A stretch of DNA of 5,282 nucleotides from Sphingobacteriia bacterium (lineage in GTDB: Bacteria > Bacteroidota > Bacteroidia > Chitinophagales > Chitinophagaceae): NCBI GenBank assembly GCA_004293505.1, contig RDYY01000134.1, positions 1 to 5,282 on the forward strand, in the 5' to 3' direction. Positions within the stretch are counted from its first letter, which is position 1. Every line of letters begins with the position of its first letter. The position numbers and the translations under genes are program-made. Shown piece after piece: positions 1 to 5,282 of this stretch. The notes beneath the pieces are model-generated. The model was not told where the DNA came from. It did no database searches and worked only from the letters and a program-made list of their open reading frames with translations.

Positions 1-2016
1 CAACAAGAAGCGTCCCGCAAATTGGGATATGGGGTCAGCAAGACCATGCTCTTGGCCCAAAAGCTGTATGAAAGCGGTAAGATCACTTACATGAGAACCG
101 ATAGCATCAGCCTCAGCGAAACCGCTTTGGCCGATATCAGCAGTGAGATCCACAAAAGCTATGGCGCTCCCTATCACCAACCCCGCACTTTTAAAAACAA
201 AAACGAATCGGCCCAAGAAGCCCACGAAGCCATTCGACCCACCCACATGGGACACCATTCTGTGGTGGACGAAGAATGCCGCCGGCTGTATGAATTGATT
301 TGGAAAAGAACGATTGCTTCTCAAATGAGCGATGCCCGTTTTGAGAAAACCACCGTACGCATCAACATCAGCACCACACCAGAACAAATGACAGCTGTGG
401 GCGAAGTGTTGCAATTTGATGGTTTCTTAAAAGTATATTTTGAAGGCCGTGACGACGAGGAAGAAGAAGGCGATGAGAGCTTGTTGCCCCCCTTGAAAGC
501 AGGACAAGTTTTGGCTTTTCAAGAAATGACCGCGGCCGAAAAATTCACCCGCCCTGCAGCCCGGTATACGGAAGCTTCCTTGGTCAAAAAATTAGAGGAA
601 TTGGGCATTGGACGTCCTTCCACTTATGCCCCCACCATTTCTACCATCATCAAGCGCAATTATGTTGAAAAGCGCGACAAAGAAGGCACCCAAAGAACCG
701 CAGCCCTCTTGCGTTTGGAACAAGACCAGTCTTTGAAAAAGGAATTGGTCATGGAAAACACGGGGGCAGAAAAATCAAAACTTTTTCCCACTGACCTGGG
801 CATGGTGGTAACAGATTTTTTAAAGCAACACTTCAACAAGGTCATGGACTTTGGGTTTACGGCGCGCATTGAACAAGAATTTGATGAGATTGCCGAAGGA
901 AAACTCAAGTGGAGCAACATGATTGATGGGTTCTACAAACCCTTTCACGACACCATCGCCCACACCCTGGAAAATGCCGAAAGGGCCAAAGGAGAAAGAG
1001 AATTGGGTACCGATCCCGTGAGTGGCAAAAGGGTCATTGCCCGCATGGGCCGTTATGGTCCCATGGTCCAGATTGGGGATACCAGTGATGAAAGCGAGAA
1101 ACCCCGTTTTGCCAAATTAAATGCCCAGCAAAGCATTGAGACCATTACCCTGGAAGAAGCCATGCAACTGTTTTCATTGCCCAAGGTTTTGGGCCAATGG
1201 GAAGGCCAGGAAATTTCCGTGAATGTGGGCCGATTTGGTCCTTATGTGCGGGTGGGTGACCAATTCATTTCCATCCCCAAAGGCGAAGACCTCCACAGCA
1301 TGGAATTGGAAAGGGCTTTGGCATTGGTCCAAGAAAAACAAGCGGCAGATGCGCCCATTGCCCATTACGAAGATTTGCCCGTGACCAAGGGCAAGGGAAG
1401 GTTTGGTCCCTTCATCAAATGGAATGATTTGTTCATCAATATTCCCAGGGCCTATGATTACGACGCTTTGTCTGCAGCTGATATCCAAGAATTGATCGAA
1501 AAGAAAGTGGCCAAAGAAGCCAACCGCTTCATTCGCCAGTGGCCTGCCGAAAAAATTGCGTTGGAAAACGGCCGTTGGGGGCCTTTTATTCGCTTCCAAA
1601 AAAAGATGCTGAAATTGGGGAAACAAGCCAGTGGCGAAAAACACACCGCCGACAGTTTGGCCTTGATTGACTTGGAAGACATCAAAAAAATGATTGAAGA
1701 GCAAGTGCCCGGTGCTTTTACCAAAAAAGCAGCTGGCAAAAAAGCTACACCCAAAAAAGCAGCCACAAAAAAAGCAACGAACATGAGCTACAACGGCTTT
1801 GCGCATGGTAGGGTACTCAATGTATTGCAACTGGTATTCCCGACAAACCGAACGCACGATGTCCGCAATGGCGGGATAATGAACGTGAGAGATTTTGGGG
1901 AAAAGGTGGTGTTCAATTTGAAAATTCAATCCGCCTACCAACCAACTCACCAATTTGTTGTCGGTGGCAAAATTGGCCGTGGTTTTGATTTGGTGGGCGG
2001 CAAATTCATCGGGTAA
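1..2016 (+). CDS. topA: DNA topoisomerase I, 5'-truncated by window edge; 3' end fused to antisense desaturase DNA
   Basis: Type IA topoisomerase, which relaxes negatively supercoiled DNA by cutting one strand through a 5'-phosphotyrosine link. The frame is open from base 1, so the TTG at 22 is an internal leucine and the Toprim N-terminus lies outside the window. Visible landmarks: the active-site motif ITYMRTDS, with the catalytic Tyr at 88-90 and its Arg partner at 94-96; the AQEAHEAIRPT motif, with His at 223-225; and ELGIGRPSTYAPTIS at about 598-645. Four C-terminal topoisomerase repeats follow, with cores GRYGP (1048-1062), GRFGP (1228-1242), GRFGP (1396-1410) and GRWGP (1570-1584), in place of the zinc fingers of the E. 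coli enzyme. A Lys/Ala/Thr tail covers 1720-1779. Family-like sequence stops at about 1779; the last 78 codons to the TAA/stop at 2016 are the antisense of the desaturase and are not topoisomerase sequence. Identity is certain; the true 3' end is not shown correctly or has been lost. Confidence 0.95.
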   Translation, partial: QQEASRKLGYGVSKTMLLAQKLYESGKITYMRTDSISLSETALADISSEIHKSYGAPYHQPRTFKNKNESAQEAHEAIRPTHMGHHSVVDEECRRLYELIWKRTIASQMSDARFEKTTVRINISTTPEQMTAVGEVLQFDGFLKVYFEGRDDEEEEGDESLLPPLKAGQVLAFQEMTAAEKFTRPAARYTEASLVKKLEELGIGRPSTYAPTISTIIKRNYVEKRDKEGTQRTAALLRLEQDQSLKKELVMENTGAEKSKLFPTDLGMVVTDFLKQHFNKVMDFGFTARIEQEFDEIAEGKLKWSNMIDGFYKPFHDTIAHTLENAERAKGERELGTDPVSGKRVIARMGRYGPMVQIGDTSDESEKPRFAKLNAQQSIETITLEEAMQLFSLPKVLGQWEGQEISVNVGRFGPYVRVGDQFISIPKGEDLHSMELERALALVQEKQAADAPIAHYEDLPVTKGKGRFGPFIKWNDLFINIPRAYDYDALSAADIQELIEKKVAKEANRFIRQWPAEKIALENGRWGPFIRFQKKMLKLGKQASGEKHTADSLALIDLEDIKKMIEEQVPGAFTKKAAGKKATPKKAATKKATNMSYNGFAHGRVLNVLQLVFPTNRTHDVRNGGIMNVRDFGEKVVFNLKIQSAYQPTHQFVVGGKIGRGFDLVGGKFIG

Positions 2017-2826
2017 TTTGTGGGTCTCCACGTCGGCCACTGGAAATTCAGCGTGCTCAACCGTATGGGCCAATTGGAACACAATGGACAGGATGAATCC
2101 AGCTACCAAGCTCATGACCAAAAAGCCCACCAGCCAAGGCAAAACGCCCAAAACAGCAATGGGCACCACAATGAAAACGGCTGCGTGGTATACTTTGACA
2201 CCCCAAAATTCTACATGGTCTTTCCAGGTCATTTTTTTCAAAGGAACAGCGCCAATTTTTCCAGAAAAATATTTTTTATAGTCAGAGAAAAACAACCAAA
2301 ACAAATAAAGGAACATGTACAAAGCCCAAAAATAATAGTGTTGAAACCGGTGTGCTTTGTACCAAGGTTGGGTGGGTGCCATCCGCATCAAAACACCCAC
2401 TTCAATGTCGTCGTCTACCCCTACCACATTGGTAAAACTGTGGTGGATCATGTTGTGCTTCATGTTCCACATAAAATGGTTGGCCCCCAACATACTGATA
2501 GAAGAAGCAGCAATGCGGTTCATCCATTTGTGGGCACTGAAACTACCATGGCTGCCGTCGTGCATGACATTGAAGCCAATGGCAGCCACCAAACCACCCA
2601 ACACAATGGACTCGGCCAAGGCCAAATACCACACGGGGGTAAAGAATACCAAGTGCACATAAACCACCACAAAAGCGGTCACTAAAATAATCGCTTTGGA
2701 AAATAATTTGGCCGTTCCAGTGGCTTCAATTCCTTGTTCTTCAAAATAGGCTTGCACTCTTTTTTTCAGTTCGGCGTGCAGGGATTCTTTGACCTGGGGA
2801 AATTTGGGGATAGCTGATTTGATCAT
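1174..2826 (-). CDS. Membrane fatty acid desaturase (DesA/front-end type acyl desaturase), C-terminus replaced by antisense topA
   Basis: Inner-membrane di-iron enzyme that would introduce a double bond into acyl chains of lipids or acyl-CoA, using O2 and an electron donor. The ATG at 2826-2824 is chosen as start (MIKSAIPKFP); a TTG seven codons upstream (2847) is possible but weaker. Histidine boxes, counted from that ATG: HDGSH (89-93), HNMIHH (124-129) and QIEHH (303-307), plus HTVEH (254-258). The Gln that opens the third box is typical of front-end (delta-5/6-like) desaturases, but there is no cytochrome b5 domain, so electrons must come from a separate ferredoxin or similar. Hydrophobic segments lie at about 44-62, 67-86, 165-181, 211-229 and 231-253. 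Family-like sequence covers residues 1-350 (2826 to 1777). The following 200 codons, to the TGA at 1174-1176, are antisense topA and not desaturase. Compared with relatives of about 360-370 residues, probably only some 10-20 residues are missing. Substrate and regiospecificity cannot be told. Confidence 0.9.
   Translation of the reverse strand: MIKSAIPKFPQVKESLHAELKKRVQAYFEEQGIEATGTAKLFSKAIILVTAFVVVYVHLVFFTPVWYLALAESIVLGGLVAAIGFNVMHDGSHGSFSAHKWMNRIAASSISMLGANHFMWNMKHNMIHHSFTNVVGVDDDIEVGVLMRMAPTQPWYKAHRFQHYYFWALYMFLYLFWLFFSDYKKYFSGKIGAVPLKKMTWKDHVEFWGVKVYHAAVFIVVPIAVLGVLPWLVGFLVMSLVAGFILSIVFQLAHTVEHAEFPVADVETHKLPDEFAAHQIKTTANFATDNKLVSWLVGGLNFQIEHHLFPKISHVHYPAIADIVRSVCREYQLQYIEYPTMRKAVVAHVRCFFCGCFFGCSFFASCFFGKSTGHLLFNHFFDVFQVNQGQTVGGVFFATGLFPQFQHLFLEANKRPPTAVFQRNFFGRPLANEAVGFFGHFLFDQFLDISCRQSVVIIGPGNIDEQIIPFDEGTKPSLALGHGQIFVMGNGRICRLFFLDQCQSPFQFHAVEVFAFGDGNELVTHPHIRTKSAHIHGNFLAFPLAQNLGQ
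1723..1779 (+). repeat. Four imperfect 15-base repeats encoding the lysine-rich TopA tail
   Basis: The octamer AAAAAAGC starts at 1723, 1738, 1753 and 1768, exactly 15 bases apart, each followed by a variable Ala/Thr/Pro-coding stretch (Lys-Lys-Ala-x-x). Such basic tails are common on bacterial topoisomerase I and probably help bind DNA (known for the family, not shown here). The last copy contains a run of seven A (1767-1773). Recognisable topA sequence ends in this copy, next to the junction with the desaturase gene, which makes slippage, recombination or misassembly here plausible. Confidence 0.85.
1774..1782. other. Tail-to-tail junction of topA and the desaturase gene, both without stop codon
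   Basis: On the plus strand, Lys-Lys-Ala-Thr of the TopA tail passes directly into codons that are the exact reverse complement of the desaturase C-terminus. On the minus strand, the desaturase reads ...AVVAHVR and then enters a Phe/Cys-rich string that is the complement of the TopA lysine repeats. The change of coding identity on both strands falls within the same few bases. The two frames share codon boundaries, so each stays open across the other gene: topA to 2016, the desaturase to 1174, an overlap of 843 bases. Both native stops, the ends of both genes and any terminator between them are missing. It may be a real deletion or an assembly chimera; the sequence alone cannot decide. Confidence 0.8.
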
Positions 2827-2880
2827 CACGAAAAATTGTGCCTGCAAGTTAAGTTTTATTCAATAGGGAGATTGTTAATT

Positions 2881-2897
2881 TGGCCCAAAAGGGGCCA
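2881..2897. promoter_or_regulatory. Perfect 6-bp inverted repeat in the divergent intergenic region
   Basis: TGGCCC (2881-2886) and GGGCCA (2892-2897) are exact reverse complements around a 5-base AAAAG spacer. It lies about 55 bases upstream of the desaturase start and about 120 upstream of the next plus-strand gene, so it could be a hairpin in a desaturase leader or an operator. A repeat of this size can arise by chance; no regulator is indicated. Confidence 0.3.
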
Positions 2898-2928
2898 GAA
2901 CGCCGCCAAAAAGAATTTAGTATGCCCA

Positions 2929-2967
2929 GGAAACCCCAAGTTTCCACAGGGATGGGAAAACTTTGGG
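2929..2967. promoter_or_regulatory. Overlapping, mutually exclusive inverted repeats upstream of the plus-strand operon
   Basis: GGAAAC (2929-2934) pairs perfectly with GTTTCC (2940-2945) around CCCAA. The same right-hand arm can instead join a longer imperfect stem: CCCAAGTTTCC (2935-2945) against 2955-2967, 11 pairs with two one-base bulges and a 9-base loop. The two folds exclude each other. It sits 48-87 bases upstream of the ATG at 3016. It may be part of a promoter/operator or leader, but no U-tract or leader peptide supports attenuation. Confidence 0.3.
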
Positions 2968-2990
2968 AGGCTACATTAAGAAATTATGAT

Positions 2991-2998
2991 TTAGTTTG
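2991..2998 (+). promoter_or_regulatory. Candidate Bacteroidota -7 promoter element for the three-gene operon
   Basis: TTAGTTTG matches the Bacteroidota -7 consensus TAnnTTTG at all but the second position and ends 17 bases before the ATG at 3016. A TTG at 2963-2965 could be the -33 element, but the 25-base spacing is longer than usual. This is a weak, pattern-based call. Confidence 0.25.
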
Positions 2999-3015
2999 AC
3001 TTGCAAGACCAACCC

Positions 3016-3888
3016 ATGCAGGAAACCAAAGAGTTGAATGCCCTCTTTACCTTGATCGATGATCCAGACGAAGAAGTCTATACTTCCGTCACTGACAGGA
3101 TCTTGGATTATGGCAAACCCATCATTCCCAACCTGGAGCATTTGTGGGAAAATACCCCCAATGAAGACATCCAGGAGCGGATTGAAATGATCATACACCG
3201 CCTGCATTTCAGGGATTTATCGGAAGACCTCATGGCATGGAAAGACAGTCCTTACCATGACCTGCTGTTGGGGGCCCTGCTGGTGTGCAAATACCAATAC
3301 CCAGACCTACAAACAGCCCCTTGCATCCAGGACTTGGAAAAAATCAAACGGAATGTTTGGCTGGAACTCAACCAATATTTGACGCCATTGGAACAAGCCA
3401 ATGTGCTGTCCAGCATCGTTTACAATTATTACCAACTCAAAGCAGTTGAACCGGACCATACCCAGCCGGATGCCTTTTTTTTACACAAGGTTTTGGAAAC
3501 CAAGAAAGGATCGGCTTTGTGCAATGGTATCCTCTACCAAATCCTTTGCGAACAATTGGACATTTCTGCCCGCTTGGTGTCCATTCCCCGCCAATGTTTG
3601 ATCGCTTTTTTTCACCACGATTACGATGACGTCACCGATGCCGGTCACCCCCAAGAAAGAATACAATTTTATGTAGATGCCCAAACCGGCCAAGCTTATT
3701 CCATCCAAGACGTAGAAAATTATTTAAAGAGACTGGCCCTCCCCCATTTACCGGAATATTTTCGGCCCATCCCAGCAGTGCAATTGGTTCAACGCTTATT
3801 AGAAGAATTAACCCTCTGCTTTGAAAGACCCGATCATTGGTACAAAAAAGAGGAACTCACCCTGCTGGTTCAACGCCTCAAAGATTGA
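3016..3888 (+). CDS. SirB1/Transglut_core2-like protein with N-terminal HEAT-like segment
   Basis: A 290-residue cytoplasmic protein with no signal peptide or membrane segment. ATG 3016 is preferred over an in-frame TTG at 3001; a stop at 2992-2994 bounds the frame. Residues 8-65 (LFTLIDDPDEEVYTSV..., then YGKPIIPNLEHLWE) look like a HEAT-type helical repeat pair. Residues about 100-235 resemble the transglutaminase-like SirB1 family: a LEKI-type helix, FLHKVLETKKGSALCNGILY (155-174), LDISARLVSIP (181-191) and FYVDAQTGQAYS (218-229), matching the family pattern 'Y...VL..r.G.p..L..ly...a..Lgl...gv..P...l', then 'iDp..G'. A Cys is present at 169, but the usual PGH-type histidine position reads PRQC (191-194), so transglutaminase or protease activity is doubtful. 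The molecular role of this family is poorly known. It is the first gene of a probable operon, ending 7 bases before the methyltransferase gene. Fold assignment is fairly confident, function is not. Confidence 0.75.
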   Translation: MQETKELNALFTLIDDPDEEVYTSVTDRILDYGKPIIPNLEHLWENTPNEDIQERIEMIIHRLHFRDLSEDLMAWKDSPYHDLLLGALLVCKYQYPDLQTAPCIQDLEKIKRNVWLELNQYLTPLEQANVLSSIVYNYYQLKAVEPDHTQPDAFFLHKVLETKKGSALCNGILYQILCEQLDISARLVSIPRQCLIAFFHHDYDDVTDAGHPQERIQFYVDAQTGQAYSIQDVENYLKRLALPHLPEYFRPIPAVQLVQRLLEELTLCFERPDHWYKKEELTLLVQRLKD

Positions 3889-3895
3889 TGCCCTG

Positions 3896-4393
3896 ATGGA
3901 AGAATGGCAATACACGTATTACGAAAGCCCCATTGGATTGTTGCGCATTGGTGGCAATGAACATTTCATCAGTGAATTAAGCTTTGTAGACAATGCCGAT
4001 CAATTGACCCATGGGGCACCGGGCATTTCCGAGCTGATGCACCAGTGTACCGAACAGTTGATTGAATATTTCAATGGAAAAAGAAAGTCCTTTGACCTGC
4101 CGGTGCACCAAGATGGAACCGAATTTCAACAAAGGGTTTGGAGCCAACTCTTGTCCATTTCTTATGGCAAAACCATCAGTTACATGGACCTGGCCAAAAA
4201 ATTAGGTGACCCCAAATGCATCCGGGCCGCTGCACAAAGCAATGGCAGAAACAAACTGGCCATCTTGGTACCCTGTCACAGGGTCATTGGCAGCGACAGG
4301 ACCCTGGTGGGCTATTCGGGTGGCATGTGGCGAAAAAAATGGCTCTTGCAACACGAATTCAAAACCGCCCATGGGATACAAACCCTATTTTAG
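3896..4393 (+). CDS. ogt: Methylated-DNA--[protein]-cysteine S-methyltransferase (O6-alkylguanine repair)
   Basis: A suicide DNA repair protein that moves the alkyl group from O6-alkylguanine (and O4-alkylthymine) to its own cysteine. It has 165 residues, the normal length for Ogt, and starts at ATG 3896 (MEEWQYTYYESPIG), which opens the N-terminal ribonuclease-like domain (about 1-75); the frame is open further upstream but overlaps the preceding gene. The C-terminal DNA-binding domain holds all the key residues, aligned with human AGT: Tyr96 (Y114), the arginine finger Arg110 (R128), Asn119 (N137), the acceptor Cys127 in PCHRV (C145; codon 4274-4276) and Glu154 (E172), with YSGG between the last two. 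The spacing between them is identical to the human protein. There is no Ada-type zinc domain or AraC domain, so it is not a self-regulating Ada. It is the middle gene of a compact operon (gaps of 7 and 4 bases), with no Shine-Dalgarno, as is usual in Bacteroidota. It appears intact and active. Confidence 0.95.
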   Translation: MEEWQYTYYESPIGLLRIGGNEHFISELSFVDNADQLTHGAPGISELMHQCTEQLIEYFNGKRKSFDLPVHQDGTEFQQRVWSQLLSISYGKTISYMDLAKKLGDPKCIRAAAQSNGRNKLAILVPCHRVIGSDRTLVGYSGGMWRKKWLLQHEFKTAHGIQTLF

Positions 4394-4397
4394 TTGC

Positions 4398-5216
4398 ATG
4401 AAACGGAAGTTCTTGGGTTGGCTCTTGGGATGTGGATTGGTTTTGACTGGTTATGCGCAACCCAACCAATTGTTTATCATTGGTGTGAAACACAAAGGGA
4501 GTAAGGCCTTGAACCACAGAGACCTCAAGGCCTTGTTGGAACAGGTAGGACCCGATGTTGTGTTGTTGGAGGAAGACAGCAATACTTATACCGATGGAAA
4601 ACTCCATAAAATTTTTGGTGAAAAAACGGCCGCTTTCCTGGGAATATGGAAAATTGATGTGGAGCGCCGGGCTACTCGCCTATATATCGACAAAAAGCCT
4701 GGACTTTATGTGGGTGCTTTTGACATGGTTATTCCTGCACGAAACCAGTATGTGAATTACCAAACCCAAATGGAAGCAGGATTTGACCAAGCTTTGCGCC
4801 AGTTGTTTGCCGATGGTTTGTTGAAAGGAACCGATAGCCTGTACTACAACCATTACCGAACACTGAACACAAAAGTCTTGGATGCCATTGACAGTTCATT
4901 GGCTGTATTGAACCGTGAAACCCTGATGGATACAGTCCGCCAAGTGATGTCATTGGAAAACACCCAAATCAGGGAATGGAGCAACCGCTATGCCCAATTA
5001 GAGAATTACCGCATTTGGTTCAATGGTTCATGTGATTTTTGGGAACTGCGCAACCAAAGAATGTGTGCCAATATTGCCGATATCTTGGTCAACCGCAAAG
5101 GACAAAAAATTGTCGTGTTGACGGGCATGATGCACAAGTATTTTTTGACTGATTTTTTCAAAAACAACAAGTGGGCCAACCAAGTCACTGTGGTGGGTTG
5201 GCCATTTCTCCCCTGA
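4398..5216 (+). CDS. Exported TraB/GumN/TIKI-superfamily-like protein of unknown function
   Basis: A 272-residue protein starting at ATG 4398, four bases after the ogt stop. The N-terminus MKRKFLGWLLGCG...GYAQ is a signal peptide, with likely cleavage after Ala20 (GYA|Q), a common Bacteroidota pattern. The LLGC at 9-12 looks like a lipobox but sits too early in the hydrophobic stretch to be convincing. The mature part begins with IIGVKH (27-32), followed by a helix and PDVVLLEED (52-60). Near the end come LRNQRMCANI (217-226) and VVLTGMMH (239-246). This order (GxxH, then a strand with Glu, Arg-Asn/Arg-rich helix, second GxxH) is the pattern of the TraB/PrgY, GumN and TIKI superfamily, some of whose members are metal-dependent proteases. 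The putative metal ligands would be His32, Glu58 and His246. The match is by motif only and the middle part (about 80-200) is unlike anything I recognise. Activity is therefore uncertain. It is the last gene of the operon, and its stop overlaps a possible convergent gene. Confidence 0.65.
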   Translation: MKRKFLGWLLGCGLVLTGYAQPNQLFIIGVKHKGSKALNHRDLKALLEQVGPDVVLLEEDSNTYTDGKLHKIFGEKTAAFLGIWKIDVERRATRLYIDKKPGLYVGAFDMVIPARNQYVNYQTQMEAGFDQALRQLFADGLLKGTDSLYYNHYRTLNTKVLDAIDSSLAVLNRETLMDTVRQVMSLENTQIREWSNRYAQLENYRIWFNGSCDFWELRNQRMCANIADILVNRKGQKIVVLTGMMHKYFLTDFFKNNKWANQVTVVGWPFLP

Positions 5217-5282
5217 AGTAGGCCAACTCTTTGCTAAAATCCAATTGGGGCCAAAGCGCTTGTAAAGCTGCTGTCTTGTTGG
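5185..5282 (-). CDS. Possible 3' end of a convergent gene (31 codons visible), unidentified
   Basis: On the minus strand a frame is open from the right edge to a TGA at 5187-5185. It ends ...QLDFSKELAYFRGEMANPPQ, with a composition typical of a real protein C-terminus (amphipathic helix-like, ordinary codons). If real, it overlaps the last 32 bases of the preceding plus-strand gene tail to tail. The alternative minus frame stops at about 5236 after 15 codons (ending LAPIGF). The fragment is too short to assign a family, and the open frame could be chance. Confidence 0.4.
   Translation of the reverse strand, partial: NKTAALQALWPQLDFSKELAYFRGEMANPPQ

Noticed and set aside
1174..1776. Minus-strand continuation of the desaturase as a genuine extra 200-residue domain
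   Set aside because: It is the exact complement, codon for codon, of the conserved TopA C-terminal repeats and lysine tail. Its Phe/Cys-rich start is simply the reverse of Lys/Ala codons.
1780..2016. Genuine novel C-terminal domain of TopA
   Set aside because: These 78 codons are the complement of the conserved desaturase C-terminal region, including the QIEHH box area, and show no protein-like pattern of their own.
2020..2685. 221-codon plus-strand open frame inside the desaturase region
   Set aside because: It is antisense to the highly recognisable desaturase with its histidine boxes. Its own translation is rich in His/Gln/Asn with no domain, so it is a shadow frame.
2848..3000. Small gene, riboswitch or tRNA in the intergenic region
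   Set aside because: No open frame with a sensible start, no tRNA cloverleaf elements and no riboswitch consensus that I recognise; only short inverted repeats.
3821..3895. Upstream extension of the ogt frame (25 more codons)
   Set aside because: It overlaps the end of the preceding gene, and known Ogt proteins begin close to the ATG at 3896.
4206..4397. Upstream extension of the TraB-like frame into ogt
   Set aside because: It overlaps the conserved catalytic part of ogt, and the signal peptide starts cleanly at ATG 4398.
3016..5216. A new defence system made of the transglutaminase-like, Ogt and TraB-like genes
   Set aside because: No nuclease, sensor NTPase, toxin or mobile-element gene is present. 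Ogt is an ordinary housekeeping repair protein, so the cluster is better read as a normal operon.

Overview
The window looks like chromosomal DNA of a Bacteroidota bacterium, most likely a Chitinophagales/Chitinophagaceae relative. This is inferred from the type of topoisomerase I (C-terminal GR[YFW]GP repeats and a lysine-rich tail), the lack of Shine-Dalgarno sequences before otherwise clear starts, an Ala-Gln type signal peptide cleavage site, and the overall protein style. No RNA gene, CRISPR array, insertion sequence or phage gene was seen.

Layout. (1) Positions 1 to about 1779, plus strand: the 3' two thirds of topA (DNA topoisomerase I), entering from the left edge. (2) About 1777 to 2826, minus strand: a membrane fatty acid desaturase of the DesA/front-end type, with all histidine boxes. 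These two convergent genes meet abruptly at about 1774-1782. Neither has its own stop codon there and there is no intergenic DNA. The topA frame runs on antisense through the desaturase to 2016, and the desaturase frame runs on antisense through topA to 1174. This is either a real deletion that fused the two 3' ends or an assembly error at the AAAAAAGC-rich repeat that lies exactly there. (3) 2827-3015: a divergent intergenic region with hairpin-forming inverted repeats. (4) 3016-5216, plus strand: three tightly packed genes (gaps of 7 and 4 bases), probably one operon: a SirB1/Transglut_core2-like protein with an N-terminal HEAT-like segment, an Ogt-type O6-methylguanine-DNA methyltransferase with a complete set of active-site residues, and an exported protein resembling the TraB/GumN/TIKI superfamily. 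(5) Right edge, minus strand: a possible 3' end of a convergent gene, overlapping the last gene by about 32 bases.

How they work together. TopA relaxes negative supercoils and Ogt repairs alkylated DNA; the desaturase modifies membrane lipid acyl chains. The operon order (transglutaminase-like, Ogt, exported TraB-like) does not form an obvious pathway. I see no convincing new defence or mobile system. The most notable feature is the stop-less tail-to-tail fusion of topA and the desaturase.
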